Notes: a model not told the origin generated them from the letters alone. A stretch of DNA of 64,000 bases from Myroides odoratus DSM 2801 (GCF_000243275.1 NZ_CM001437.1:2897750-2961749), one strand, 5' to 3'; counted from the first letter of the stretch, positions 8,961 to 18,250 are shown. Program-made: numbers and translations.

Positions 8961-8968
8961 TATCTTTG
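8961..8968 (+). promoter_or_regulatory. -7 box of recR, only 4 bases before the ATG
   Basis: TATCTTTG matches TAnnTTTG exactly. The recR ATG is at 8973, so transcription would start at or next to the start codon, giving a leaderless or near-leaderless mRNA. A -33 element at the standard distance is not clear. Confidence 0.5.
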
Positions 8969-8972
8969 CCGG

Positions 8973-9593
8973 ATGGATTTTCCTTCAAAATTATTAGAAA
9001 AAGCAGTAGAGGAAATTGCTCAACTGCCTGGGATTGGCAAGCGTACTGCTTTGCGATTGGCTTTACATTTATTAAAACAACCGGAAGAACAAACTTCTCG
9101 TTTGGCACAAGCATTGGATAAGATGCGTCGTGAGATTAGTTATTGTACAAGCTGCCATAATATAGCTGATGCAGAAATCTGTGAAATCTGTTCGAATCCT
9201 GTTCGAGATCACCAAATCATTTGTGTTGTTGAAGATGTACGCGATGTTATGGCCTTGGAAAACACACAACTATTTAAGGGAATTTACCATGTCTTAGGTG
9301 GAAAAATTTCGCCTATTGAGGGTGTTGGACCGAGTCAGTTGAATATCCAATCACTAGTAGAAAAAGTAAAAAGCGGTTATGTCAAAGAATTGATTTTTGC
9401 TTTAAGTTCAACGATGGATGGTGATACAACCAATTTCTATATTTATAAACAGATCAAAGATTACGATGTCATTACCTCAACCATTGCAAGAGGAATTGCC
9501 GTCGGAGATGAATTAGAATATGCCGATGAAGTTACTTTAGGGCGTAGTTTGGTTCATCGTGTTCCCTTTGAAAATGCGTTTAAGTCCCTGTAA
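8973..9593 (+). CDS. recR: recombination mediator RecR
   Basis: A 206-residue RecR. It acts with RecO to load RecA onto single-stranded DNA in gap repair. In order: the helix-hairpin-helix segment ([18 protein letters not shown]), the four-cysteine zinc finger ([16 protein letters not shown]) and the Toprim domain beginning [15 protein letters not shown], then the conserved [22 protein letters not shown] region. I chose ATG 8973 (MDFPSKLL) because it matches the usual RecR start; the upstream frame to 8949 would overlap the -7 box. Length is normal. Confidence 0.95.
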   Translation: MDFPSKLLEKAVEEIAQLPGIGKRTALRLALHLLKQPEEQTSRLAQALDKMRREISYCTSCHNIADAEICEICSNPVRDHQIICVVEDVRDVMALENTQLFKGIYHVLGGKISPIEGVGPSQLNIQSLVEKVKSGYVKELIFALSSTMDGDTTNFYIYKQIKDYDVITSTIARGIAVGDELEYADEVTLGRSLVHRVPFENAFKSL

Positions 9594-9721
9594 CCTCCAT
9601 TAATTATTTTCTGGTTTATATATAAGGCGAAGAAAATGAGTAGTATAGCCTCATTAATGATCTTCGACTAGGAAATGTTGTGCCTTTTTATTTTTAAAAA
9701 GTATAAATTACGCTAAATTTA

Positions 9722-9751
9722 TTGTTAGGCTTGTCTAATTTTGTAATTTTG
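9722..9751 (+). promoter_or_regulatory. feoAB promoter
   Basis: TTG at 9722-9724 and TAATTTTG at 9744-9751 are separated by 19 bp, the expected Bacteroidota layout. A second identical -7 box lies immediately upstream at 9736-9743. No recognisable Fur box was seen. Confidence 0.55.
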
Positions 9752-9775
9752 TATATCTAAACAAAAGACAAAGGA

Positions 9776-10009
9776 ATGAATTTATCGGATTTAAAATTAG
9801 GAAGTAAAGGCATCATTAAGGGCATCGCTAAAGATTGTTCCAAAGAAGTGCATCAACGATTTCTCGATTTAGGATTTGTAGCTGGAGCTGTTATCTCAGT
9901 TCACAGCATTAGCCCATTAAAAGATCCGGTGGCTTATTCTATTTATAATACAATTATTTCTTTGCGCAAAGAGGATGCTCAAATGGTGTTACTTGAAGCA
10001 GAGAATTAA
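9776..10009 (+). CDS. feoA: ferrous iron transport protein A
   Basis: A 77-residue SH3-like FeoA domain protein with the family pattern LKLGSKGIIKGI near the N-terminus and QRFLDLGFVAGAVISV in the middle. FeoA is a small cytoplasmic partner of the FeoB iron permease. Its stop codon overlaps the feoB ATG (TAATG), so the two genes are translationally coupled. Confidence 0.93.
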   Translation: MNLSDLKLGSKGIIKGIAKDCSKEVHQRFLDLGFVAGAVISVHSISPLKDPVAYSIYNTIISLRKEDAQMVLLEAEN

Positions 10010-12210
10010 TGAAGAGGAAAGGAACGTATATGACAACACATTCAGCCTGTGACTTATGTGATTTAAATAAAGCTGCTGATTTAAAAAAATTGGGTAATCT
10101 ATCAGGTAAATACGATTATGCTATTGCACTGGCAGGAAATCCCAATACTGGAAAAAGCACCATATTTAATGCACTAACAGGACTTAAACAACATACAGGA
10201 AACTGGCCTGGAAAAACAGTAACCCGAGCAGAAGGAAGTTTCTTATATGGAGACCAAACCTATCGATTGGTCGATTTACCAGGGACGTATTCGTTGATGT
10301 CTACTTCAGAAGATGAGGAAGTAGCGCGTGATTATATCTTATTTGGAGAACCGGATGTAACCGTGGTGGTGGTTGATGCAGGTCGATTAGAACGCCATTT
10401 GAGTTTGGTTGTTCAAATTCAGGAAATCACAACTAAAGTAGTGGTTTGTCTCAATTTGATGGACGAAGCAAAGCGACATGGAGTGGAGATTGATGTACGT
10501 GGACTATCTCGTGACTTAGGAGTTCCTGTTATTCCAACATCAGCCAGAAATAAAGAAGGAATTACCGATCTTCTGCATGCTATTGATCAAGTAGCAACGG
10601 GGAAATTTGTAGCACAACAAAAGAATATTACGGGAATATCTGGAGCATCGAGAAAAGCAGTTCAAGATATAGCTGCTGATTTATTGGCTTTGGATGCGCA
10701 ATTACCAAGTGTATCGTGGATTGCCATGCGTTTGATTCAACAGGATGCTAGTATTCAAACGGCTTTAGCTAGTGGTACTTTATCTGCTCATATTACAGAA
10801 GCACAAGTAGAACCAATCGTAGTTAAAGCGCGAAAGTACAACGAAGAATTAGGATTGGATTATTCTGATAATGTAGCAGGGGCAATTTTTACACAGGTTT
10901 CAACTATTGTAAAAGGACGTGTCCAAGTGGATGATAATCAGCGAGCGTTTCGAGTGGATCGCTTGATTGATCGCGTAGTAACTAGTAAGCTTTTAGGGTT
11001 TCCTTTGATGCTTTTAATGCTCGGTGGAATACTTTGGTTGACGATTATCGGATCCAATTATCCCTCAGAAGCACTGTCTTATCTTTTGTTGGAACAGCTG
11101 TATCCCTTTTTAAAAGAAGGAGCCGTGAGTTTGCATTTTCCTTGGTGGTTGAGTGGTTTTCTTGTGGATGGAGTTTACCTAGCAACGGCTTGGGTAATTG
11201 CAGTGATGTTACCTCCAATGGCCATCTTCTTTCCGCTGTTTACCTTACTGGAAGATTTTGGTTACCTACCTCGCGTTGCTTTTAATCTCGATCGTATTTT
11301 TAAAGGAGCAGGAGCCCATGGTAAACAAGCCTTGACGATGAGTATGGGATTTGGTTGTAATGCTGCAGGGGTAGTGGCAACGCGTATCATCAACAGTCCA
11401 CGTGAAAAGCTAATTGCGATTATTACCAATAACTTTTCGCTTTGTAATGGACGTTGGCCTACACAAATCTTAATGGCGACTATTTTTATTGGCGCGTTAG
11501 CACCTAAATATTTGGCTCCTACTGTTTCTACTTTAGCAGTAGTAGGAATTGTGGTATTGGGAATTGCCTTTACGTTTTTTACTTCATGGATGTTATCCAA
11601 AACGATGCTGAAAGGGGAATCTTCTTTCTTTACGTTAGAATTACCCCCATATCGCCCGCCAAGAGTATGGCAGACGGTTTATACCTCTTTGATTGATCGA
11701 ACGTTAATTGTTCTTTGGCGTGCGGTTGTATTTGCTGCACCTGCAGGGGCAATCATTTGGTTGGTTTGTAATATTGATGTTGCAGATAAAAGTATAGCAC
11801 TTTGGATGATTGAAGGATTAAATCCTTTTGCCGTTCTGATTGGATTAAATGGCGTGATTTTATTGGCTTATATTGTAGCAATTCCGGCTAATGAAATTGT
11901 AATCCCTACGATTTTAATGCTTACAGCTATGGTGCTAGGTGATGCTACGTTAGGGGAAGGAGCAGGGGTGATGTTTGAAGTTTCAGACGGAGAGATTGCC
12001 ACCATTTTACAAATGGCGGGATGGACAACCTTGACGGGAGTCAATCTGATGCTTTTTAGTTTATTGCACAATCCATGTAGTACAACCATCTACACGATTT
12101 ATAAAGAAACACATAGTGTCAAATGGACGACAGTTGCCTCAATTTTACCGATTATCTTTGGTTTAATCGTGTGTTTTACTGTTACACAGCTTTGGCATCT
12201 ATTCAGTTAA
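10009..12210 (+). CDS. feoB: ferrous iron permease FeoB
   Basis: A 733-residue Fe(II) transporter of the inner membrane. The N-terminal G domain shows G1 GNPNTGKS (about residue 44), G3 DLPGTYS and G4 NLMDEA. A helical spacer follows, then the membrane domain with two Gate segments (GFGCNAAGVVATRI and the later NPCSTTIYTIY region). An ATG at codon 8 (10030) is an alternative start. Just after it is a Cys pair, ACDLCDL, which most FeoB proteins lack at this site. Length is normal for the family without the large C-terminal cysteine tail. Confidence 0.95.
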   Translation: MKRKGTYMTTHSACDLCDLNKAADLKKLGNLSGKYDYAIALAGNPNTGKSTIFNALTGLKQHTGNWPGKTVTRAEGSFLYGDQTYRLVDLPGTYSLMSTSEDEEVARDYILFGEPDVTVVVVDAGRLERHLSLVVQIQEITTKVVVCLNLMDEAKRHGVEIDVRGLSRDLGVPVIPTSARNKEGITDLLHAIDQVATGKFVAQQKNITGISGASRKAVQDIAADLLALDAQLPSVSWIAMRLIQQDASIQTALASGTLSAHITEAQVEPIVVKARKYNEELGLDYSDNVAGAIFTQVSTIVKGRVQVDDNQRAFRVDRLIDRVVTSKLLGFPLMLLMLGGILWLTIIGSNYPSEALSYLLLEQLYPFLKEGAVSLHFPWWLSGFLVDGVYLATAWVIAVMLPPMAIFFPLFTLLEDFGYLPRVAFNLDRIFKGAGAHGKQALTMSMGFGCNAAGVVATRIINSPREKLIAIITNNFSLCNGRWPTQILMATIFIGALAPKYLAPTVSTLAVVGIVVLGIAFTFFTSWMLSKTMLKGESSFFTLELPPYRPPRVWQTVYTSLIDRTLIVLWRAVVFAAPAGAIIWLVCNIDVADKSIALWMIEGLNPFAVLIGLNGVILLAYIVAIPANEIVIPTILMLTAMVLGDATLGEGAGVMFEVSDGEIATILQMAGWTTLTGVNLMLFSLLHNPCSTTIYTIYKETHSVKWTTVASILPIIFGLIVCFTVTQLWHLFS

Positions 12211-12218
12211 TACTAAAA

Positions 12219-12249
12219 AAAAAAGTCGAGTAATTTACTCGACTTTTTC
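12219..12249. terminator. bidirectional terminator between feoB and the SanA-like gene
   Basis: A perfect 13-bp stem (AAAAGTCGAGTAA / TTACTCGACTTTT) with A and T runs on both sides. The stop codon of the minus-strand SanA-like gene lies inside the stem. Confidence 0.88.
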
Positions 12250-12894
12250 TTGTTTTAGCCCTTCTCCAATGAGAATCTGCGGGCCTAAATATTTTGGTTT
12301 CTTATCAATGAAATGATCCAATAAGACTTTTACTCGAGCGAATTTTTCACGCAAAAGCGTTTTGAATCCATATTTACGGGTAACATCTTGTGCGTTGAAT
12401 CCCACTGTTTGTAAATTCAAATGATTGGCGATGTATACCGCTCTTTCATTGTGAAAGGGTTGTGAGATAATGGTAAATGCGTCTTCATTGAAGATGGCTT
12501 GCATGCGATAGACCGAATCTAAGGTTCTAAAACCTGCATAATCTAAATAGATGCGATCTTTTGGTACCCCTCGTTCAATCAAGGCTTCTTCCATGTCTTT
12601 GGGTTCATTGTAATTTTCGCGACTATTATCTCCACTAACGACAATGAAATCAATTTTACCTGCATGATACAGCTCTGCAGCTGCTTCAATGCGATAGGTG
12701 AAATAGTAATTGAGTTGGCCCCCGTTTAAATACTTCGAGGTTCCCAACACCATGCCTACTTTATGATGAGGAACTTGATCAATTTCATCAAATAGCTGAT
12801 CTTTTGTACTTGATGATACTTGTGCATTGGCCCACCAAATAAAAAGGAGTAGAGCGATACCCAATAGACCTATTCCCAGAATTATTCTTTTCAT
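12235..12894 (-). CDS. SanA/YdcF-like (DUF218) membrane-anchored protein
   Basis: A 219-residue protein with one N-terminal membrane span (about residues 4-24) and a DUF218 domain. The motifs VGMVLGTSKYLNGG, FIVVSGDNSR, EALIERGVPKDRIYLDYAGFRTLDS and IISQPFHNERAVYIA match the ElyC/SanA/YdcF family, which is linked to envelope barrier function (SanA) in Escherichia coli. Its start lies 20 bp downstream of the end of the DEAD-box gene, in the same direction. Confidence 0.85.
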   Translation of the reverse strand: MKRIILGIGLLGIALLLFIWWANAQVSSSTKDQLFDEIDQVPHHKVGMVLGTSKYLNGGQLNYYFTYRIEAAAELYHAGKIDFIVVSGDNSRENYNEPKDMEEALIERGVPKDRIYLDYAGFRTLDSVYRMQAIFNEDAFTIISQPFHNERAVYIANHLNLQTVGFNAQDVTRKYGFKTLLREKFARVKVLLDHFIDKKPKYLGPQILIGEGLKQEKVE

Positions 12895-12914
12895 GCTTTG
12901 GAATTACAACGAGA

Positions 12915-14162
12915 TTAATACCAGCGTTTTTTATTTTTTTTCGAGTTCTCGGATTTACGTGAATTAGCATTTTTCGCTTTATTTCGAAAATCCTTTTTAG
13001 GAGCTGCTTCTCCTTTTTTAGGTTCTTCTTTCCAAGGGAACGGATGATCTGTAACAATCTTAGGTTGAGTACGCGTAAATTTCACGATATCTTCCCAGTA
13101 TTTTTTCTCGGATTTATCGCAAAAGGAAATGGCTAAACCTTCATTTCCAGCGCGTCCTGTTCGCCCAATACGGTGTACAAAGGTTTCTGGAATATTAGGT
13201 AAATCGTAATTGATAACAATAGGTAAGGAGTCGATATCGATTCCCCTTGCAGCGATATCTGTTGCTACTAATACTTTTGTTTCCTTTTTCTTGAAACTAT
13301 CTAAAGCCTCTTGACGTAAGTTTTGCGATTTATCTCCATGAAAAGCAGCTGCATTGACTCCATTCTTTTCAAGTGATTCTACTACAGCATCAGCCCCATG
13401 TTTGGTGCGTGTAAAAACCAAAACATCACTTAACTTTTGATTGCGAATTAGGTGATACAATAGCTTTTTCTTTTCTCCTTTCTCAACGAAATAGACCTGT
13501 TGCTTCACTGTTTTTGCACTGGATGAAATAGCATCAACCGCTACATATTCAGGCTTATTTAGGAAGTTATGTGCCAATTCTCGGATTGGCAAAGGCATAG
13601 TGGCAGAAAACAATAATGTTTGTCTCGTATCTGGAGTAACCTGGATAAGTTTTTTTACATCATCAATAAATCCCATATCGAGCATTAAATCTGCTTCATC
13701 TAATACCAAGCAATGCACGTGATCTAAATTGAGGTGTTTTTGTTTGTATAAATCCAATAAACGACCAGGAGTTCCAATAATAATATCAGCTCCTTTGTTT
13801 AATTGTTCTATTTGAGGTTTGCTTGATACACCACCATAAATGGTCATTAAAGTTGCGTTGGTGTATTTAGCATATAGTGTAAAATTATCTGCGATTTGTT
13901 GCGCTAATTCTCGTGTTGGTGTTACCACTAATACACGGGCATTTTTTGTGCGTTTGGTATTGCCTAAGCGATGAAGGTAATGTAAAATAGGCATGGCAAA
14001 AGCAGCTGTTTTTCCCGTTCCTGTTTGCGCGCAACCAATAACATCCTTCTCTTGTAAAACCAAGGGAATTACTTTTTGTTGAATGGGAGTAGGAGCTTGA
14101 TAGTCAAGTTCTTCAATGGCGCGTAGAATGTTTTTATTCAGTTGTAAATCTTCAAATGTCAT
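12915..14162 (-). CDS. DEAD-box RNA helicase (RhlE-like)
   Basis: A 415-residue ATP-dependent RNA helicase. All core motifs are visible: Q motif (FEDLQLNKNILRAIEELDYQAPTPIQQK), AQTGTGKT, PTRELAQQI, GTPGRLLDL, DEAD in VLDEADLMLD, SATMP, ARGIDIDSLP and HRIGRTGRAG. A basic C-terminal tail (about 45 residues rich in Lys, Asn and Arg) follows the helicase core, usual for RhlE-type proteins that help ribosome assembly or RNA turnover at low temperature. Confidence 0.95.
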   Translation of the reverse strand: MTFEDLQLNKNILRAIEELDYQAPTPIQQKVIPLVLQEKDVIGCAQTGTGKTAAFAMPILHYLHRLGNTKRTKNARVLVVTPTRELAQQIADNFTLYAKYTNATLMTIYGGVSSKPQIEQLNKGADIIIGTPGRLLDLYKQKHLNLDHVHCLVLDEADLMLDMGFIDDVKKLIQVTPDTRQTLLFSATMPLPIRELAHNFLNKPEYVAVDAISSSAKTVKQQVYFVEKGEKKKLLYHLIRNQKLSDVLVFTRTKHGADAVVESLEKNGVNAAAFHGDKSQNLRQEALDSFKKKETKVLVATDIAARGIDIDSLPIVINYDLPNIPETFVHRIGRTGRAGNEGLAISFCDKSEKKYWEDIVKFTRTQPKIVTDHPFPWKEEPKKGEAAPKKDFRNKAKNANSRKSENSKKNKKRWY

Positions 14163-14286
14163 AACCTATACTTATATTATAAGACAAAGGTACGCGTTTT
14201 GATAGCAATTAATGAAGTACCCTTCAAAAAAAGCGTGTTTTCTTGTTTTTAATTGATTGTCAATTAGGGAATTGTGAAAACGAGAT

Positions 14287-15702
14287 TTAGCGGAGTAAGG
14301 CTTGGTGAATTTCACTAAGCGTTGCACGTGCTTTCACTGCTTTAATGGCTAAGGCCAAGACATTTTCACTTGGTGTTTGTATACTTTCAGCAAGGTTGGC
14401 TAAAGCCTTTTCTACTTCTTTAGTTTGACGAGAAGGAATCGGATCAGCAGCTACTGTCTCATCACTAGGTTTAGATTCTACGGTAGGTTGTTTCGCAAGT
14501 TGCGTTTGAATTAGCTGTGTAAGTATGGATTGTATTCCCCCTTTATTTTCAATTTCTTGAAGGGTATCCCACGTTTTTGTAGCAATATCTTGCGTTAGTT
14601 GTTCTACATAATAGCTGCCCGCCCAGGGATCAACTGTTTTACAACTTTTAATCTCTTCCATTAAAAAACGCTGCATTTGACCTGCGGTAAGCCCCGTTGA
14701 TGGAGTAGGAGGTAGTTGTAAATGAAGTGCTTGTGTACCCCCAAAAATAGATGCAGTGGCTTCTACAGTTGTTGGACCTAAGGCCTCCATCGCTTCATTC
14801 GAATCCAAAGGGATTGGTCGTGTTTGTGTGCGAATAGATAAAGCAAGTGCTTGCTCATTCTTCACGTTCAAAGACTTGAGTAATTTCGCCCATAGTCCAC
14901 GAGCAGCTCTCATTTTAGCTAGTGTTGTAAAATGATGTGTATCTGCAGACCAAGCATATGATAGATGCGTAGCTAAATAATCAACCGAAATAGCTGGTGT
15001 TGCAATGGCTTTAATTTGATCAACCCCATGTGCTAAACTATAGGCCAGCTCTTGATCAGCTGTCAGATTAAGCAACTGTAAGGCTTTGTTGGAAAGAGAA
15101 AGCGCATTGAATGCAGGGTGATGCTGATGCATGTACCTATTGATATCCGCAACTAGTTGATGTGCTGTTTCTAAAGTGTATAATCCGTTCGAGGTAAAAA
15201 CGGGTAATACTAAATCATAGTGTACATGACCCGATAAGGATTTTTCATCAAAACCTAGTTCTTCAGCTGCTGCTAAATAACAAGCCAATAAAGGTAAAAT
15301 ACTTTCATCGGTATACAGTGAAACAGCTATTTCATGGAGAGGGAGTTGGTCTAGTAAGACCTTCATCTCTTCAATGGAATGGATTGTATTTTGCTGTTGG
15401 GATGGATTGGAAATAAGCATGATTTCCTTTTGTCCTTGCTGAATCTGATTGCGATAAACCTGATTGCATTTTTCTAGTGTTGGACTTTGTGGAATTTGAT
15501 TGCTTTGCCACGGTTGCTGTACATACATAGTTGGAGAAATGCCTCGTACATACGGAGCAAATCCAGCAGCATAGTGAAAGTCTTCTTCTCCATCTGTTTG
15601 CTGGTTGGCAATATCCTCAATAGCTGTAGGAACAGGGGAAGCTGATTTTGTTTCGAATAGAGTAGAATCTATTTTTAAATGCTGTAAATCCTTTCTTTTC
15701 AT
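14287..15702 (-). CDS. methylmalonyl-CoA mutase-like protein lacking the B12 domain and active-site residues
   Basis: A 471-residue protein aligned along its length with the catalytic (TIM-barrel) part of the large mutase subunit: PYVRGISPTMYVQQPW, the LAYSLAHGVDQIKAI segment, KMRAARGLWAKLL, TVEATASIFGGTQALHL and DPWAGSYYVEQLT. The protein stops where the large subunit's linker to the cobalamin domain would begin; there is no DxHxxG motif. The RQYAGFS segment (Tyr89 of Propionibacterium MutB) reads QIPQSPT and the SGYHMQEAG segment (His244) reads SNKALQLLN. It lies 11 bp after the mutA-like gene. It is probably not an active mutase by itself; it may be structural or a decaying paralogue. Confidence 0.8.
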   Translation of the reverse strand: MKRKDLQHLKIDSTLFETKSASPVPTAIEDIANQQTDGEEDFHYAAGFAPYVRGISPTMYVQQPWQSNQIPQSPTLEKCNQVYRNQIQQGQKEIMLISNPSQQQNTIHSIEEMKVLLDQLPLHEIAVSLYTDESILPLLACYLAAAEELGFDEKSLSGHVHYDLVLPVFTSNGLYTLETAHQLVADINRYMHQHHPAFNALSLSNKALQLLNLTADQELAYSLAHGVDQIKAIATPAISVDYLATHLSYAWSADTHHFTTLAKMRAARGLWAKLLKSLNVKNEQALALSIRTQTRPIPLDSNEAMEALGPTTVEATASIFGGTQALHLQLPPTPSTGLTAGQMQRFLMEEIKSCKTVDPWAGSYYVEQLTQDIATKTWDTLQEIENKGGIQSILTQLIQTQLAKQPTVESKPSDETVAADPIPSRQTKEVEKALANLAESIQTPSENVLALAIKAVKARATLSEIHQALLR

Positions 15703-15713
15703 AACGAATAATC

Positions 15714-17075
15714 TTAGTTGTTTTCCTCTGTTAATCGATGTTGTTCGTAGTTTTCTGCTAAGCGTTTCTCTATGATAGGGGCAATGAGTGTTTTGCGTGG
15801 TTTTTGTTTGACAAAAGGGAAAAGTTCCAATTGAGCCTGAATCTTTTCGTTGGGATTGGCTTGTAGATTGGTACCTACTAAAATTTCCTTTTGCGTCTGG
15901 AATAGCTGTTGTTCCTTTGCCGCCGCTTCCTCAATTTTGCGTTGAATTGTACCTTCGTGAAAAGAGGTGATTAAACCATCTGCTTTTTCTATCTGTTTGA
16001 TAATCTCTAACGCCTTTTCAGCAATTTGCTTGGTTAATTCCTCTATATAATAAGCGCCCGCTGTAGGGTTGTCAACGGCTTGGAAATCACTGTCTTTTTT
16101 TAACGTGAGTAACTGATTTCTTGCGATTTGTTGACTGGCGTAATTTTCTTTTCGATAGAGTACATCATAAGGTAGATTTCCAACAAAATCGGCTCCTCCT
16201 AAAATCGCACTCATACATTCTGTTGTTGTGCGGAGGGCATTGATTGATGCTCCATACAACGTTTTATTTCGCTTGGTAGGTAGGCTGATAATCTTTACTA
16301 CTCCTTGAGGTACTTGATATTCTTGTGCAATTAAGTCAAAAAGCAAACGCAAGGCTTTGAGTTTTGCCATTTCAAAAAAGTAATTAGAACCCATGGCAAC
16401 CTCAACAAAAATAGGTTGTCCTTGCGTCCTTACTCTTGAAAGATATTCATTGAAATGATTACACGCATAAGCCACTTGTTGTACAATAGTAGCTCCAGCT
16501 TGTTGATACGCTTTGGTGTCAATGGTTAAGTTGACCGTTGCATATTGATGGGTTAGTGCGTGAACAATTGCAAAATCTTGATTGATGTTGTGAAACCAAT
16601 TGCCATCTGTTACCAGTTGATAAATTGGATCAACTAAAAGATGAAGCGTATACTGGTGTTGAATGGCCCATTGTGCCACGCGTTCCATATAAACTTGATC
16701 TAAAAATGAAGCTCTCAAAAAATAGGTCACTTCTCGAGGTAAAGCATCAAATAACGGTATAACATCAAGGTCAGCTGTAGCTAAAGTAAAATAAATAACT
16801 TCGGAACCCTTTTGTAACGCAGTTTTTGCATTGCTAATGGATTTCGCTATATCCTGAATATAGATAGTATGGACAATACGCCATTGTGTGTTTTGAGTAG
16901 CGATTGGGAGCGGTTGACTTTCATCCGCAGAATAAAAAGGACGTACTTTGATGCCTTCTAAACTTTCCCAAACTAAAGTTTCATTATAATCGGCTCCATT
17001 TAGTTCGTATTGAATTTTGTTCTTCCACTGTTTAGGTGGAATACTCGTAAATTCTCCGAAAAGATGATGATTCAT
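15714..17075 (-). CDS. mutA: methylmalonyl-CoA mutase small subunit-like protein
   Basis: A 453-residue protein of the mutase small-subunit type common in Flavobacteriia. It starts with the WKNKIQYELNGADYNETLVW segment and has TIDTKAYQQAGATIVQQVAYACNHFNEYL, the LGGADFVGNLPYD stretch and DNPTAGAYYIEELTKQIAEKA. It lacks the C-terminal cobalamin-like domain of the longer Actinobacterial MutA. In an active enzyme it would pair with a cobalamin-binding large subunit to interconvert succinyl-CoA and methylmalonyl-CoA. It follows the ftsB-like gene by 18 bp and precedes the degenerate large-subunit-like gene, so all are one transcript. Confidence 0.85.
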   Translation of the reverse strand: MNHHLFGEFTSIPPKQWKNKIQYELNGADYNETLVWESLEGIKVRPFYSADESQPLPIATQNTQWRIVHTIYIQDIAKSISNAKTALQKGSEVIYFTLATADLDVIPLFDALPREVTYFLRASFLDQVYMERVAQWAIQHQYTLHLLVDPIYQLVTDGNWFHNINQDFAIVHALTHQYATVNLTIDTKAYQQAGATIVQQVAYACNHFNEYLSRVRTQGQPIFVEVAMGSNYFFEMAKLKALRLLFDLIAQEYQVPQGVVKIISLPTKRNKTLYGASINALRTTTECMSAILGGADFVGNLPYDVLYRKENYASQQIARNQLLTLKKDSDFQAVDNPTAGAYYIEELTKQIAEKALEIIKQIEKADGLITSFHEGTIQRKIEEAAAKEQQLFQTQKEILVGTNLQANPNEKIQAQLELFPFVKQKPRKTLIAPIIEKRLAENYEQHRLTEENN

Positions 17076-17093
17076 AGGAATTAAATGTCAGGT

Positions 17094-17417
17094 TTACTTC
17101 GAAGATAAGGTATCAAATTCAATGATAAAAATATCTTCATTATCTCGCTTCATATAATATTTCTCTCTAGCGTATTTTTCTGTAGCATCGCCATCTTTTA
17201 AATTCTTGATGGCTTGTTTGTCTTTGTCTATTTCATTTTGGAAATAATCTCGTCTTTCTTCTAGCTTATCAATCTCTTGATCAATTGCATGATGCTCAAT
17301 TAAGGAATAGCTATCAAAGAAAATAATCCAAACAAAAAAGCCAATAGTGATTAAAAAAAACGGGTTTTTCACTATTCGGATATATCTCAGTTTGCGAAGC
17401 ATGCTTTTTGAATCCAT
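17094..17417 (-). CDS. FtsB/DivIC-like septum formation initiator
   Basis: A 107-residue bitopic membrane protein: short basic cytoplasmic N-terminus, one membrane span (about residues 19-33), then a periplasmic coiled coil (about 42-75) ending in the KYAREKYYMKRDNEDIFII segment typical of the FtsB/DivIC family (PF04977). These proteins form the FtsQLB divisome subcomplex. It lies between udk (30 bp upstream) and mutA-like genes, a frequent arrangement in Flavobacteriia. Confidence 0.88.
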   Translation of the reverse strand: MDSKSMLRKLRYIRIVKNPFFLITIGFFVWIIFFDSYSLIEHHAIDQEIDKLEERRDYFQNEIDKDKQAIKNLKDGDATEKYAREKYYMKRDNEDIFIIEFDTLSSK

Positions 17418-17447
17418 TGGCTTGATTGTTATTTATTTGGTATAAAG

Positions 17448-18056
17448 TTAACCTATTTTCTCATTAATTACAGTACGAACAATATCAATTGCTACTGTAT
17501 TATAGGTATCATTAGGAATAATAATATCAGCATAGGCCTTTGATGGCTCGATAAACTGATCATGCATTGGTTTTAATGTGTTTTGATAACGATTAAGTAC
17601 TTCAATCATATCACGTCCACGCTCAGCAATATCGCGTTTTAATCGACGAATTAAGCGCTCATCAGAATCTGCATGAACAAAAATCTTAATATCACATAAT
17701 TCTCGTAATTCAGGATTACACAAAATTAAAATCCCTTCTACAATCATTACCTTTCTTGGGTGTGTAAGAATGTAATCGTCTGTTCTGTTGTGTTTCACAA
17801 AAGAATATACGGGTTGATTCACACTTTTTCCTTCTTTTAATTCTTTTAGGTGTTGAACCAATAAATCAAAGTCAATCGATCTTGGATGGTCAAAATTGAT
17901 TAAGGTTCTTTCCTCTAAACTAAGATTGTCTGTCGCTTTGTAGTACGAGTCTTGAGATATAATACCTACTTCTGTTTCAGGTAGTTCGTTCATAATTTGA
18001 TGAACTACGGTTGTTTTTCCACTTCCAGTACCGCCTGCAATTCCAATAATTAACAT
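17448..18056 (-). CDS. udk: uridine kinase
   Basis: A 202-residue pyrimidine salvage kinase that phosphorylates uridine and cytidine. Visible are the P-loop GGTGSGKTT, the SQDSYYK nucleoside-binding segment, NFDHPRSIDFDLL, the PVYSFVKHNR loop and the VEGILIL strand. I chose the ATG at 18056 (MLIIGIAGG), the standard udk start, over the upstream ATG at 18089, which would add 11 untypical residues. Confidence 0.94.
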   Translation of the reverse strand: MLIIGIAGGTGSGKTTVVHQIMNELPETEVGIISQDSYYKATDNLSLEERTLINFDHPRSIDFDLLVQHLKELKEGKSVNQPVYSFVKHNRTDDYILTHPRKVMIVEGILILCNPELRELCDIKIFVHADSDERLIRRLKRDIAERGRDMIEVLNRYQNTLKPMHDQFIEPSKAYADIIIPNDTYNTVAIDIVRTVINEKIG

Positions 18057-18250
18057 GTTTGCTTCTATATTTTCAGCAAAAATAAACATTAATCAAAGAG
18101 GGGAAAAACATTTTTTGCGATTCGCACGTAGTTCTTCCTTTTTATTGGTGGAACAATAAGAAGGATAGACACCAGAGGGGCAAAAGAGGGATTGTATTGG
18201 ATTATTAGCAGGACAGGTTGTTATTTATACTTAATCTAATTTAAAAAAGT

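Noticed and set aside
11262..11600. 112-residue minus-strand frame inside feoB
   Set aside because: Antisense to a membrane-domain part of feoB; composition is the complement of hydrophobic codons.
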